Below, in pieces: positions 54,854 through 63,692 of a DNA stretch of 64,000 bases. The translations under genes and the position numbers were made by a program. Origin of the DNA: Burkholderia plantarii (GTDB lineage Bacteria > Pseudomonadota > Gammaproteobacteria > Burkholderiales > Burkholderiaceae); assembly GCF_001411805.1 (NCBI RefSeq), contig NZ_CP007212.1, positions 496,001 to 560,000 of the forward strand. Reading direction: 5' to 3'. The stretch's first letter is position 1, and every line of letters starts with the position of its first letter. The notes under the pieces are model-generated. The model was not told the DNA's origin. It searched no databases and saw only the letters and a list, made by a program, of their open reading frames with translations.

Positions 54854-55087
54854 CAAGCGATTCGGGGCAACGGCGCGAAGCGTGCCGGCTGCCAACCTGA
54901 TCTGGCGCGCGGTGCCGAAAGGCACGGCGCGCCTTACCGTATTCATTAGCGTAAGCGCGATTGCGAAGCGTACGCCGATGAATAGCCCGCTTCGTAGCGC
55001 GCGTCCTGAACCAGCGTCCGCGAGAAACGGGTTTTGACGAAGGGTGTGGTTTGAACTGACTCTCATCTGAACCTGAAGGAGTACATG
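54854..55087. other. Leader region of the histone-like gene with a GAAA-capped hairpin
   Basis: Together with the stretch after nrdB (54657-54820) this is a gene-free region of about 430 bases. It contains a strong hairpin: GGCGCGC (54904-54910) and GTGCC (54912-54916) pair with GGCAC (54921-54925) and GCGCGCC (54927-54933), with one G-G mismatch and a GAAA loop. No T tract follows, so it is more likely RNA structure than a terminator. No clear promoter was found. Confidence 0.5.
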
Positions 55088-55726
55088 ATGGCACTTGCCA
55101 AGAAGAAACCGGCTGCCAAGAAGGCAGCAGCGAAGAAGGCGGCTCCGGTTGCCAAGAAGGCAGCGGCACCGGCGAAGAAGGCAGCCGTGAAGAAGGTTGC
55201 GGCGAAGAAGGTCGCCGTGAAGAAGGTTGCCGCCAAGAAGGCAGCGCCGGCCAAGAAGGCGGCCGTGAAGAAGGTCGCGGCGAAGAAGGTTGTCGCCAAG
55301 AAGGTCGCGGTGAAGAAGGTTGCCGCGAAGAAGGCGGCACCGGCCAAGAAGGCGGCCGTGAAGAAGGTCGCGGCGAAGAAGGTTGCCGCCAAGAAGGCCC
55401 CGGCAGCGAAGAAGGTTGCCGCGAAGAAAGTCGCCGTGAAGAAGGTTGCGGCGAAGAAGGCCCCGGCTGCGAAGAAGGCAGCGCCGGCCAAGAAGGCCGC
55501 CGTGAAGGCAGCCGCACCGGCGAAGAAGGCCGCGGCGAAGACGCCGGCACCGGCGAAGAAGGCACCGGCGGCGAAGAAGGCCGCACCGGCGAAGAAGGCT
55601 GCTGCGAAGAAGGCGGCGCCCGCGACGACGACGGCGTCGACGGCATCGGTTGCTCCGGCATCGGGCGCGAAGTCGGCGCTGAACCCGGCAGCGGCATGGC
55701 CGTTCCCGACCAGCGGCCGTCCGTAA
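55088..55726 (+). CDS. Histone H1-like lysine/alanine-rich nucleoid protein
   Basis: A 212-residue protein made almost wholly of Ala, Lys, Val and Pro in repeats such as VAAKKVAVKK and AAPAKKAAVKK, with a less basic, Thr/Ser-rich C-terminus (TTTASTASVAPASG). Such proteins in Burkholderia, Pseudomonas (AlgP) and Chlamydia (Hc2) bind DNA non-specifically, like eukaryotic H1 tails. No folded domain is visible. Start ATG 55088 has GGAG six bases away; ATG 55085 is also possible. Repeat number is likely to vary between strains. Confidence 0.9.
   Translation: MALAKKKPAAKKAAAKKAAPVAKKAAAPAKKAAVKKVAAKKVAVKKVAAKKAAPAKKAAVKKVAAKKVVAKKVAVKKVAAKKAAPAKKAAVKKVAAKKVAAKKAPAAKKVAAKKVAVKKVAAKKAPAAKKAAPAKKAAVKAAAPAKKAAAKTPAPAKKAPAAKKAAPAKKAAAKKAAPATTTASTASVAPASGAKSALNPAAAWPFPTSGRP
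55100..55620 (+). repeat. Imperfect coding repeats in the histone-like gene
   Basis: Short units built on GCGAAGAAGG-type and GTTGCCGCGAAGAAGG-type blocks recur throughout, encoding the AAKK and VAVKK motifs. All are multiples of three, so recombination between them would change length but keep the frame. Confidence 0.85.
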
Positions 55727-55811
55727 TCGGCCACCGGCTCGATACGAGAAGAAGCCCGCGCGCCTCGGCGCGTGAAGTCGTGCCGGTGCAGCGACTGCAT
55801 CGGCACGATCG

Positions 55812-55848
55812 AATCCCGTCACCGGATTTCCGGCGACGGGATTTTTTT
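55812..55848 (+). terminator. Terminator after the histone-like gene
   Basis: AATCCCGTC-A-CCGG (55812-55825) pairs with CCGG-C-GACGGGATT (55830-55843) around loop ATTT, with one mismatch, followed by a run of seven T. Confidence 0.92.
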
Positions 55849-55905
55849 ATGCGGAGTGCGTGTCAGCGCGCCCGCGCTTTCCCGCGTTACCGGAGGCGCG
55901 CGCAT

Positions 55906-55940
55906 AAAAAAACGCATACGCGAAACGAATCGCGTATGCG
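55906..55940 (-). terminator. Terminator of the slyB-side minus-strand transcript
   Basis: Perfect 10-bp stem CGCATACGCG / CGCGTATGCG (55913-55922, 55931-55940), loop AAACGAAT; on the minus strand it ends with seven T (55912-55906). It faces the histone gene terminator, separating convergent units. Confidence 0.92.
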
Positions 55941-55981
55941 CTGGATATCGCGGCTTTCGCCGCGCGCTGAGGTCTCCTCGC

Positions 55982-56458
55982 TCAGTGCGTGACGCGGGTC
56001 ACGCCGCCGCTCGACAACAGGCGGACGCGGTCACCTGCGCGGAATACTTCCGGTGTCGTGGCTTGCGTGATCGAGCGCAGGTCACCGTTATCGAGGCGCA
56101 CGGTGATCTCGACACCGTTCGCCGTACTCATGCCCTGACCGATCGCATTGCCCGCCACCGCGCCGGCGAGGCCGCCCGCGATCGCGGTCAGGATCGAACC
56201 CCTGCCGCCGCCAATCGCGCTGCCGGCCACGGCGCCGAGCGCGCCGCCGCCGAGCGTGCCGAGCGTCGAGCCGGCGCCGGTGTCGCTTTCGATACGCACC
56301 GCGCGCACGCTCTCGATCGTGCCGAGGCGTACCGTCTGTTCGCGCTGCGCCTGGCTGGCGCTATAGACGTCGGCCGAACCTGGCGGCGTGAAGCAGCCGG
56401 CGAGCGACACCGAGGCGGCAAGCATCGCGGTGAGCGTGAGGGTTTTTCTGGTCAGCAT
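55982..56458 (-). CDS. SlyB/Pcp-like outer-membrane lipoprotein with glycine zipper
   Basis: A 158-residue lipoprotein. The signal peptide (KTLTLTAMLAASVSLAG before Cys20, lipobox LAGC) is clear. The mature protein has a Gly-zipper segment (LGGGALGAVAGSAIGGG then AIAGGLAGAVAGNAIGQG, about residues 70-105) and a C-terminal beta part. SlyB/Pcp proteins stabilise the outer membrane, often under PhoPQ control, but the precise role here is unknown. ATG 56458 has GGAGAAC upstream; a longer frame runs into the kinase gene and is discounted. Confidence 0.88.
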   Translation of the reverse strand: MLTRKTLTLTAMLAASVSLAGCFTPPGSADVYSASQAQREQTVRLGTIESVRAVRIESDTGAGSTLGTLGGGALGAVAGSAIGGGRGSILTAIAGGLAGAVAGNAIGQGMSTANGVEITVRLDNGDLRSITQATTPEVFRAGDRVRLLSSGGVTRVTH

Positions 56459-56478
56459 GGGTAGTTCTCCAACGAATC

Positions 56479-57417
56479 TCATTCGATACTGTAGCCGAAC
56501 GCGCTCTGGAAGCGGGACAGGATTTCGGCTCGGCCGAGCGTGTAGGTTTGCGGTCCCGGATGCGCGATCTTGATCGATCCCATCAGGCTCGCGAGGCGGC
56601 CGGTGGTTGCCCAGTCCAGCCCCTTCTCGATGCCGTACAGCAGGCCACCGCGGAACGCGTCGCCGCAACCGGTCGGATCGACGATCTGTTCGGCCTTGAC
56701 GACCGGGATCTGCTCGGTGCCGTCGCGGTGGCGGAGGGTGGCGCCGTGCTCGCCGCGCGTGATGATCAGGGCCTGGACCCGGCTCGCGATCTCGTCTTCC
56801 GACCAGCCCGTCTTGTCGCTCACCAGCTTGGCTTCGTAATCGTTGACCGCCAGATAGGTGGCAAGTTCAATGCTGCGCCGCAGCGTATCGCGGTCGAACA
56901 GCGGCAGGCCCTGGCCCGGATCGAACACGAACGGCACGCCGGCCTTCGCGAGTTCCTCGACGTGCTGGACCATGCCCTGGAAGCCGTCCGGACCGACGAT
57001 CGCGAGCTGGATGTCGCGCGCTTCGCCCGCATGGTTCAGGTGCGATTGCATCATCGCGCCCGGATGGAACGCGGCAATCTGGTTGTTGTCGAGATCGGTC
57101 GTGATCATCGCCTGCGCCGAGTGCGTGTCCGGCACCACCCGCACGTAGTCGCGCGCAAGGCCGAGCGCATCGAAGCGGTCGAGGTAGAGCTGCGCGTCGA
57201 TCGCGCCGATCGTGCCCATCACGCGGGCGTCACCGCCGAGCGCGCGCAGCGCGTAGGCGATGTTGCCTGCGCAGCCGCCGAACTCGCGACGCATGGTCGG
57301 CACGAGGAAGCTCAGATTGATGAGGTGGACCTGGTCGGGCAGGATGTGCTCCCGAAAGCGCCCTTCGAAGGTCATGATGTTGTCGTAGGCGATCGAACCG
57401 CAAATCAGCGTAGCCAA
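56479..57417 (-). CDS. PfkB-family nucleoside/carbohydrate kinase (adenosine kinase-like)
   Basis: A 312-residue ribokinase-fold enzyme. The PfkB second signature DPTGCGDAFRGGLLYG, with the catalytic Asp, is near residue 250, and the substrate side has REFGGCAGNIAYALRALGG with the GG hinge. Members from Burkholderia have been characterised as nucleoside kinases acting on adenosine, inosine or guanosine; that fits this sequence but is an inference. It sits between tpx and slyB on the same strand. Confidence 0.82.
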   Translation of the reverse strand: MATLICGSIAYDNIMTFEGRFREHILPDQVHLINLSFLVPTMRREFGGCAGNIAYALRALGGDARVMGTIGAIDAQLYLDRFDALGLARDYVRVVPDTHSAQAMITTDLDNNQIAAFHPGAMMQSHLNHAGEARDIQLAIVGPDGFQGMVQHVEELAKAGVPFVFDPGQGLPLFDRDTLRRSIELATYLAVNDYEAKLVSDKTGWSEDEIASRVQALIITRGEHGATLRHRDGTEQIPVVKAEQIVDPTGCGDAFRGGLLYGIEKGLDWATTGRLASLMGSIKIAHPGPQTYTLGRAEILSRFQSAFGYSIE

Positions 57418-57516
57418 GGTCGTTCCTGTTCAGTGTTTGAGGCGGTGCAAGGAGGGAGTGGCGCGCGCGTCGCGAAGGCCGCGCCGCGCGCGCGAGGCGC
57501 GGCAGGAGCGCGAAGC

Positions 57517-58020
57517 TTACTTCAGTGCGGCCAGCGCTGCGTCGTAGTTCGGCTCGTTCTTGATCTCGTCGACGAGTTCCGTGTAGACAACCTTGTCGTT
57601 CGCGTCGATCACCACCACGGCGCGCGCGGTCAGGCCGTTCAGCGGGCCGCTCGTCACGTCCACGCCGTAGGCGTGCGCGAAGTCGCGGCCGCCGCGGAAC
57701 GTCGAGGCGGTCGAGACGTTCTCGAGGCCTTCGGTCGTGCAGAAGCGCTTGGCCGCGAACGGCAGGTCGGCCGACACCACCACCACGGCCGTGTCGGCGA
57801 GCTTGCCGGCGGCTTCGTTGAACTTGCGCGTCGAGGTGGCGCAGGTCGGCGTGTCGAGGCTCGGAACGATGTTCAGCACCTTGCGCTTGCCGGCGAAGCT
57901 GGCGAGCGTCAGCTCGCCGAGGTCCTGGCCGACCAGCTTGAAATCGGGGGCTTGCGAACCGACGGTCGGGAAGGCGCCGGCGAGATCGATCGGGTTGCCG
58001 CCCAGCGTGACTTTGCTCAT
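57517..58020 (-). CDS. tpx: Thiol peroxidase (Tpx)
   Basis: A 167-residue atypical two-Cys peroxiredoxin. The peroxidatic Cys is in [15 protein letters not shown], the resolving Cys in [12 protein letters not shown], and the N-terminus [13 protein letters not shown] matches Tpx (length 168 in E. coli). It reduces alkyl hydroperoxides with thioredoxin; classically periplasm-associated in name, though no signal peptide is visible. ATG 58020 is used; the upstream in-frame stretch is non-family. Confidence 0.94.
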   Translation of the reverse strand: MSKVTLGGNPIDLAGAFPTVGSQAPDFKLVGQDLGELTLASFAGKRKVLNIVPSLDTPTCATSTRKFNEAAGKLADTAVVVVSADLPFAAKRFCTTEGLENVSTASTFRGGRDFAHAYGVDVTSGPLNGLTARAVVVIDANDKVVYTELVDEIKNEPNYDAALAALK

Positions 58021-58114
58021 GTTCGTACTCCGGAGAGGGGCGTCGTGCGACGCCGAGGTTGAGGCCGGCGCGCCATGCGGGCACGCCGTGCAGGACGGGT
58101 CCGCGACGGACCCG

Positions 58115-59593
58115 TCACGGATAGAAAATCTGTACGCGGAAGTTCGAGGCGGCGATGCCGGGCGCGCCGTCGGCGGCACCCGGCGCCGTGTCGATCCGCA
58201 CGAACATCGTTTCGGTCGCGCCGGCGGCGAGGCCCGCCTCGACGCGTGTGCCCGGATGGACGTAGTCGGCGGGCGCGAGCACGCGGCGCGCGGCGACGCG
58301 GTTCGAGGCGTCGAGCAGCGTCAGCTCGATCGACGGATAGGCGAGCGCGAGCGCCGCGTGGTTCGACAGCGGCACCTTCAGTTCGAGCACGCGCGGGCCG
58401 TCGAGTTGGCGCAGGTCGGACGCGCCGAGCCGCAGGCCGTCGATCGCGCGCGGCGGCTCGACCGTGCAGCCGAGCGCGGCGCAGGCCTGCGCGAACAGCG
58501 GCTGCCCCGCTGGCCAGTTCGCGAGCAGCGGCTCGCGCAGCCACCAGGCGAGCTGGCCGGCCAGCACCACGATCAACAGCCCCGCGAGGAAGCCGCCGAG
58601 GATCTGCCGGCCGCGGCTGCCGCGCCGGCCGGCGGGCGACTCGCGTGTCACCGCGAAATGGATGCGGTCGTCCGGCTCCGGCTCGGCCGCGAACGGCTCC
58701 GCTTCGCGGTGCGAGCCAGACGCGGTGGCGCCGAGGTGGACCCGGACTTCGTCGTCGGCGTCGGGATCGGCGGGCGGCGCGGCGCCGAACGAGGGCTCGG
58801 CCGTGTCGCGCGGCAACGCGGCGACGAGCGCCGCGATGTCGGCGTCGCTCGCGGCATGCGCCGCCGCGGCGAGGCCGTGACCATGATCGACGGACGTGGC
58901 GGCCGGTGCAGGCTCGTGGGCGGGGGCGGATTCCACCACCGGTCCGGATGAGGGCGCGGGGGCGGATTCCGCTACAGGTTCGGATGAGGGCGCGGGGGCG
59001 GATTCCGCTACAGGTTCGGATGAGGGCGCGTGCGGGGGTTCCGGCGCGGCTTCGGATCCATGCGCGGGTTCCGGTGGGGCTTCGAATGCGGGCGCGGGTA
59101 CCGACGCAAATCCGGGCGCAAACTCGGACGGCGCTTCGGGTACGACTTCCGGCGCGGCCGGCGCCGGCTCACCGCGTGCGAGACCAACCTCGTTCGCGGG
59201 GACTTCGCGCGCGGCGGCCGCGGCAACCGGCACGAGCGGGTCGAGCCCGGTGTTGCCGCCATTGTGGCGCAGCTTCGGATCGATGCCGCCGTCGAGCCAC
59301 GGTGCCCACATGTCCCAGGCGCCGGGCGTGAAGCTGGCGGCCATCGCGTGGGCGGTCGTGGCTTGCGGCGCGGTGGCGGGGAACACGCGCGGCGGCTGCG
59401 GCGCGCCGCCGGCCGTGGCGGGCGGCTCGACGACCGGCCGGGCGAGGTCGGGATCAGGTTCGACGAGCGCGTTCGCCGCGTCGAACACCTGCTGACAGTG
59501 GCCGCAGCGCGCCAGGCCGCCGTGCAGCTTCAGATGCTCGGGGCTGATCCGGAAGACGGTTTCACAGTGAGGGCAGCGCGTCGCGAGGGGCAT
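58115..59593 (-). CDS. DUF3426 zinc-ribbon membrane protein with repeat region
   Basis: A 492-residue protein. The N-terminal zinc ribbon ([11 protein letters not shown], then [12 protein letters not shown]0042/zf-ribbon type) is followed by a long Ala/Pro/Glu-rich region with three 12-residue repeats of the [12 protein letters not shown] kind, one membrane helix ([22 protein letters not shown], about residues 328-349) and a C-terminal DUF3426 domain, predicted outside the cytoplasm. The function is unknown. It lies 45 bases downstream of prmA, as in other betaproteobacteria. Confidence 0.85.
   Translation of the reverse strand: MPLATRCPHCETVFRISPEHLKLHGGLARCGHCQQVFDAANALVEPDPDLARPVVEPPATAGGAPQPPRVFPATAPQATTAHAMAASFTPGAWDMWAPWLDGGIDPKLRHNGGNTGLDPLVPVAAAAAREVPANEVGLARGEPAPAAPEVVPEAPSEFAPGFASVPAPAFEAPPEPAHGSEAAPEPPHAPSSEPVAESAPAPSSEPVAESAPAPSSGPVVESAPAHEPAPAATSVDHGHGLAAAAHAASDADIAALVAALPRDTAEPSFGAAPPADPDADDEVRVHLGATASGSHREAEPFAAEPEPDDRIHFAVTRESPAGRRGSRGRQILGGFLAGLLIVVLAGQLAWWLREPLLANWPAGQPLFAQACAALGCTVEPPRAIDGLRLGASDLRQLDGPRVLELKVPLSNHAALALAYPSIELTLLDASNRVAARRVLAPADYVHPGTRVEAGLAAGATETMFVRIDTAPGAADGAPGIAASNFRVQIFYP
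58925..59032. repeat. 36-bp tandem repeat, three units, in the DUF3426 gene
   Basis: Three consecutive 36-bp units start at 58925, 58961 and 58997, each beginning GGCGGATTCC; the second and third are nearly identical and the first is diverged. They encode 12-residue Pro/Ala/Ser/Glu repeats in frame. More degenerate copies continue to about 59110. Confidence 0.88.
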
Positions 59594-59638
59594 GATGGCC
59601 GGGCAGCACGGGGGCCGGAGTGAAGGACAGCGCCTATT

Positions 59639-60541
59639 CTAATGGCTTTCGCGTCGTGTTCCGGCCAGACAGACCCAGCCTTCGTGTTCACGCCAGACCG
59701 AAATGTCGATATAGCGCGCATAGACGCTCGCGACTTCGTCCGCCTGTCGCGCGAGCACGCCCGACAGCGCGATCCGGCCGCCGGGGCGCACCTTCGACGC
59801 GAGCATCGAGGCCATCAGCTTGAGCGGGTTCGACAGGATGTTGGCCACCACGATGTCGAATTCACCGGGCGGGCAGTCGTCGGGCAGGCCGTAGCTGACC
59901 TCGGCGTGATTGCGTTCGCTGTTGTGGCGCGCCGATTCGACGGCCTGCGGATCGATGTCGATGCCGGTCACGCTGCCCGCGCCGCATTTCTTCGCGAGGA
60001 TCGCGAGGATCCCCGAGCCGCAGCCGTAGTCGAGCACCGACTGGCCGGCCGCGACGGTCTGCTCGAGCCATTCCATGCAGAGCCGCGTGGTGGGGTGGCT
60101 GCCGGTGCCGAACGCGAGGCCCGGGTCGAGCTCGAGCACGAGCGCGTCGGGGTCGGGGGCGTCGTGCCACGAGGGCACGACCCAGATCCGCTCGCCGATC
60201 GGGATCGGCTCGAACTGCGATTGGGTGACGCGCACCCAGTCCTGTTCCTCGACCTCGCGCAGCGTGAACGGCGGCGTGGCGCCGAGCCCCGCCTCGTTGG
60301 CGGCGGCCGCCAGCAGCACGGCCGGATCGTGCGTATCGGCCAGCAGCGCGATCACGCGCGAATGCTGCCACGCGGTGCGCTCGGGCGTGAGGCCCGGTTC
60401 GCCGAACAGCGGTTGCTCGTCGGGCGTGTCCGCGTCGGCGTCCTCCACCGACACGGACAGCGCGCCGAGTTCGATCAGCGCGTCGGACAGCGCTTCCGCA
60501 TGTTCGCGCGCCAGCTCGGCGACGAGTTCCCGATAGCTCAT
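59639..60541 (-). CDS. prmA: Ribosomal protein L11 methyltransferase (PrmA)
   Basis: A 300-residue SAM-dependent enzyme that trimethylates ribosomal protein L11. The N-terminal L11-binding domain ([26 protein letters not shown]) and the methyltransferase motifs [16 protein letters not shown] and [12 protein letters not shown] (the NPxx-like catalytic loop region) are visible. ATG 60541 is two bases past the accC stop; the longer open frame upstream lies within accC. Its pairing with accBC is conserved in proteobacteria. Confidence 0.95.
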   Translation of the reverse strand: MSYRELVAELAREHAEALSDALIELGALSVSVEDADADTPDEQPLFGEPGLTPERTAWQHSRVIALLADTHDPAVLLAAAANEAGLGATPPFTLREVEEQDWVRVTQSQFEPIPIGERIWVVPSWHDAPDPDALVLELDPGLAFGTGSHPTTRLCMEWLEQTVAAGQSVLDYGCGSGILAILAKKCGAGSVTGIDIDPQAVESARHNSERNHAEVSYGLPDDCPPGEFDIVVANILSNPLKLMASMLASKVRPGGRIALSGVLARQADEVASVYARYIDISVWREHEGWVCLAGTRRESH

Positions 60542-60543
60542 GC

Positions 60544-61911
60544 TCAGGCCTCTTCCGGGGCGACCTGCTGCTTCGCGGCGAGCCGGCCTTCGAGGTAATG
60601 GATGCTGGTGCCGCCCTCGACGAACTTCGAGTCGAGCATCAGTTCGCGATGCAGCGGGATGTTGGTCTGGATGCCCTCGACCACCATTTCCGACAGCGCG
60701 ATGCGCATGCGCTGGATGGCCTGCTCGCGCGTCGCGCCGTAGGCGATCAGCTTGCCGATCATCGAGTCGTAGTTCGGCGGCACGAAATAGCCGTTGTACG
60801 CATGCGAATCGACGCGGATGCCGGGGCCGCCCGGCGTGTGCCACGACGTGATCCGGCCCGGCGACGGCGTGAACTTGAACGGATCCTCGGCGTTGATCCG
60901 GCATTCGATCGCGTGGCCGCGGAACTGGATGTCGCGCTGGCGGATCGCGAGCTTCTCGCCGGCGGCGATCTTGATCTGCTCCTGCACGATGTCGATACCC
61001 GTGATCAGCTCGGTGACCGGGTGCTCGACCTGCACACGCGTGTTCATCTCGATGAAGTAGAACTCGTTGTTCTCGTAGAGGAACTCGAAGGTGCCCGCGC
61101 CGAGGTAGCCCATCTTCTTGCAGGCGTCGGCGCAGCGGTCGCCGATCCGGTCGATCAGGCGGCGCGCGATGCCGGGCGCCGGCGCTTCCTCGATCACCTT
61201 CTGGTGGCGGCGCTGCATCGAGCAGTCGCGCTCGCCGAGCCAGAGCGCGTTCTTGTGCGCGTCGGCCAGCACCTGGATCTCGATGTGGCGCGGATTCTCG
61301 AGGTACTTCTCCATGTACACCTGCGGGTTGCCGAACGCACGGCCGGCTTCCTCGCGGGTCATGTTGACGGCGTTCACGAGCGCCGCCTCGGTATGCACCA
61401 CCCGCATGCCGCGGCCGCCGCCGCCACCCGAGGCCTTGATGATGACCGGGTAGCCGACCGCGCGCGCGATCTTGACGATCTCCTTCGGATCGTCCGGCAG
61501 CGCGCCTTCCGAGCCCGGCACGCACGGCACGCCGGTGCGGATCATGGTCTGCTTGGCGGTGACCTTGTCACCCATCAGGCGGATCGTGTCCGGACGCGGG
61601 CCGATGAACGTGAAGCCCGACTGCTCGACGCGCTCGGCGAAATCGGCGTTCTCGGACAGGAAGCCGTAGCCCGGATGGATCGCCTGGGCATCGGTGACTT
61701 CGGCCGCGCTGATCAGCGCCGGCATGTTCAGATAACTGAGGTTCGACGGAGCGGGGCCGATGCAGACCGCCTCGTCCGCCAGCTTCACGTACTTGGCTTC
61801 CTTGTCGGCTTCCGAGTACACGACGACCGTCTTGACGCCCAGCTCGCGGCACGCGCGCTGAATGCGCAACGCGATCTCGCCGCGGTTGGCAATGAGGATT
61901 TTTTCAAACAT
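60544..61911 (-). CDS. accC: Acetyl-CoA carboxylase, biotin carboxylase subunit (AccC)
   Basis: A 455-residue ATP-grasp enzyme that carboxylates biotin on AccB. It starts [25 protein letters not shown] and has the Gly-rich ATP lid [24 protein letters not shown], the catalytic [14 protein letters not shown] and RINAEDP. Length matches the family (449-455). It follows accB by 55 bases. Together with AccA and AccD, encoded elsewhere, it makes malonyl-CoA for fatty acid synthesis. Confidence 0.97.
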   Translation of the reverse strand: MFEKILIANRGEIALRIQRACRELGVKTVVVYSEADKEAKYVKLADEAVCIGPAPSNLSYLNMPALISAAEVTDAQAIHPGYGFLSENADFAERVEQSGFTFIGPRPDTIRLMGDKVTAKQTMIRTGVPCVPGSEGALPDDPKEIVKIARAVGYPVIIKASGGGGGRGMRVVHTEAALVNAVNMTREEAGRAFGNPQVYMEKYLENPRHIEIQVLADAHKNALWLGERDCSMQRRHQKVIEEAPAPGIARRLIDRIGDRCADACKKMGYLGAGTFEFLYENNEFYFIEMNTRVQVEHPVTELITGIDIVQEQIKIAAGEKLAIRQRDIQFRGHAIECRINAEDPFKFTPSPGRITSWHTPGGPGIRVDSHAYNGYFVPPNYDSMIGKLIAYGATREQAIQRMRIALSEMVVEGIQTNIPLHRELMLDSKFVEGGTSIHYLEGRLAAKQQVAPEEA

Positions 61912-61966
61912 AGCGGGTATTCGTCTTTTCGGTGACGCGCCCTGGCGCGAGGCGTCGCGTTCGGCT

Positions 61967-62431
61967 TTAGCCGACCACGAACAGCGGCTGGCCGTATTCG
62001 ACCGCCTGGCCGTTTTCGACGAGGATTTCCTTGACGATGCCCGACTTGTCGGACTCGATCTCGTTGAGCAGCTTCATCGCCTCGATGATGCAGAGCGTCT
62101 GGCCTTCCTTGACCGTGTCGCCGACCTGGATGAACGGATCGGCGCCCGGCGACGGCGCGCGGTAGAACGTGCCGACCATCGGCGAGGTGACCACGTGGCC
62201 CTGCGGCGCGGCCGGTGCCGGCGCGGCGGCCGGTGCCGCGCCTTCGCCTGCGGGGCTCGTGGCGGGCGCGGCGGCGCTGACCTGCGGTGCGTAGCCGGCG
62301 GCCGGCTGCATGTAGACGGGCGGCGCGTTCTTGACGATGCGCACCTTGCCTTCGCCCTCGGTCACTTCCAGCTCGGAGATGCCGGATTCGGAGACGAGAT
62401 CGATCAGGGTTTTCAGCTTGCGAAGATCCAT
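61967..62431 (-). CDS. accB: Biotin carboxyl carrier protein of acetyl-CoA carboxylase (AccB)
   Basis: A 154-residue carrier protein. The N-terminal [23 protein letters not shown] is followed by an Ala/Pro-rich mobile linker and the C-terminal biotinyl domain, where biotin is joined to the Lys of [12 protein letters not shown] 62431 is preferred to an in-frame ATG 18 codons upstream because it gives the family N-terminus and follows AGGGGAAC. It is the first gene of the accBC-prmA unit. Confidence 0.96.
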   Translation of the reverse strand: MDLRKLKTLIDLVSESGISELEVTEGEGKVRIVKNAPPVYMQPAAGYAPQVSAAAPATSPAGEGAAPAAAPAPAAPQGHVVTSPMVGTFYRAPSPGADPFIQVGDTVKEGQTLCIIEAMKLLNEIESDKSGIVKEILVENGQAVEYGQPLFVVG

Positions 62432-62500
62432 CGGGAGTTCCCCTTGTCTATACGTGAAGCGCCGGCCGGGCCGGCTGCGATTCATTGGTTCTGAAAAAGC

Positions 62501-62953
62501 TCAGCCGCGCGGCGCGCCCTGCAGCTTGTCGAGTGCGTACTCGAGCGCGTGTAGATAGCCCTTCCAGCCGAGGCCGCAGATCACCCCTTCGGCCTGATCG
62601 GAGAAATAAGAGTGGTGCCGGAACGGCTCGCGACGATGCACGTTCGACAGATGCACCTCGACGAACGGGATGCCGACGCCCGCGAGCGCGTCGCGAATCG
62701 CGACGCTCGTATGCGTGTAGGCGGCCGGGTTGATCACGATGAAATCGGTTCCCTCGTCGCGGGCCGCATGGATGCGATCGACGAGCGCGCCTTCGTGGTT
62801 GCTCTGGAACGCGGCCAGCTCGGCACCGGCCTCGTTCGCTCGCGCGGCCAGCGCCCGGTCGATCTCGGCCAGCGTCACGCGGCCGTACACCTCCGGTTCC
62901 CGGGTGCCGAGAAGGTTCAGGTTCGGGCCGTGCAATACCAGCAAACGTGTCAT
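62501..62953 (-). CDS. aroQ: 3-dehydroquinate dehydratase, type II (AroQ)
   Basis: A 150-residue shikimate pathway enzyme. The family features [16 protein letters not shown] (with catalytic Arg and Tyr), [31 protein letters not shown] and [22 protein letters not shown] (catalytic His region) are intact. It lies 69 bases upstream of accB in the conserved aroQ-accB-accC order. Confidence 0.97.
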   Translation of the reverse strand: MTRLLVLHGPNLNLLGTREPEVYGRVTLAEIDRALAARANEAGAELAAFQSNHEGALVDRIHAARDEGTDFIVINPAAYTHTSVAIRDALAGVGIPFVEVHLSNVHRREPFRHHSYFSDQAEGVICGLGWKGYLHALEYALDKLQGAPRG

Positions 62954-63146
62954 GGTCGCTTCAAATTCTGCGGAGTTGCGCGCACTTTATCGCCGTTCCG
63001 AGAAATTTGTCCAGTTTTGCTGCATGACAAGGGCGCGCAAGTCGGCAGAAATTACAGGCGGTAGCGTGCAGATCGCGGTAATTTCAGCGAATCTGCCGCC
63101 AACCGGGGGCAAACCACCGGCAACGCGCGGTGCGAAAACTTGCAGG

Positions 63147-63692
63147 CTACAGCGTATCGAGCGTCTTTTTGAGCGCGTCGGGCTGGATTTGACCTAATTT
63201 TGTCATACGTACCTTGCCGTTTGCGTCGATCACGACCGTGAACGGCAGCGCGCCGGCGGTATTGCCGAAATTGCGGGCCAGGTCCGCGCCGGCGTAGCCG
63301 CTGACGACCACCGGGTAGTCGACTTTCACCTTCTGCAGGAACGCCTTCACGTTCTGGCCGGAATCGACGCCGACGCCGACGAAACGCACGCCCTTCTGCC
63401 GGTATTCGTGCGAAAGCGCGACGAGTTCGGGCATTTCCTTCACGCAGGGGCCGCACCACGAGGCCCAGAAGTTCACGACAACTTTCTGGCCCTTGAAGCT
63501 GGCGAGCGACTGCGGCTTGCCGTCCGGGTCGGTGACCGAGGCGGCCCACAGCGCGCTGACGGGGTCGTTGGCCGGCGCCGCCTCGGCACTGCTCTCGAAC
63601 ACGTCGCCACGCACCCAGTAGCCGGTGGCGAGGCCGCCGGCAATTGCGACCGCGGCCACCGCGGCAACGCTGACTAATCGTTTACTGTTCAT
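63147..63692 (-). CDS. TlpA-like thioredoxin-family protein, exported
   Basis: A 181-residue redoxin. An N-terminal membrane anchor or signal (LVSVAAVAAVAIAGGLATGYW, residues 6-26) precedes a thioredoxin fold with the active site FWASWCGPCVKEMPEL. Such proteins reduce disulfides in the periplasm, for example in cytochrome c maturation; the partner is not evident here. ATG 63692 is used; the frame is open further upstream only inside the preceding gene, whose stop overlaps this start by 11 bases. Confidence 0.88.
   Translation of the reverse strand: MNSKRLVSVAAVAAVAIAGGLATGYWVRGDVFESSAEAAPANDPVSALWAASVTDPDGKPQSLASFKGQKVVVNFWASWCGPCVKEMPELVALSHEYRQKGVRFVGVGVDSGQNVKAFLQKVKVDYPVVVSGYAGADLARNFGNTAGALPFTVVIDANGKVRMTKLGQIQPDALKKTLDTL

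Noticed and set aside
54732..55037. A 101-codon frame between nrdB and the histone-like gene
   Set aside because: It spans the nrdB terminator and the GAAA hairpin, has no ribosome site and shows no recognisable motif.
55100..55620. The regular repeats as a CRISPR array
   Set aside because: The repeats are coding, in frame, have no unique spacers of constant length and form a Lys/Ala-rich protein.
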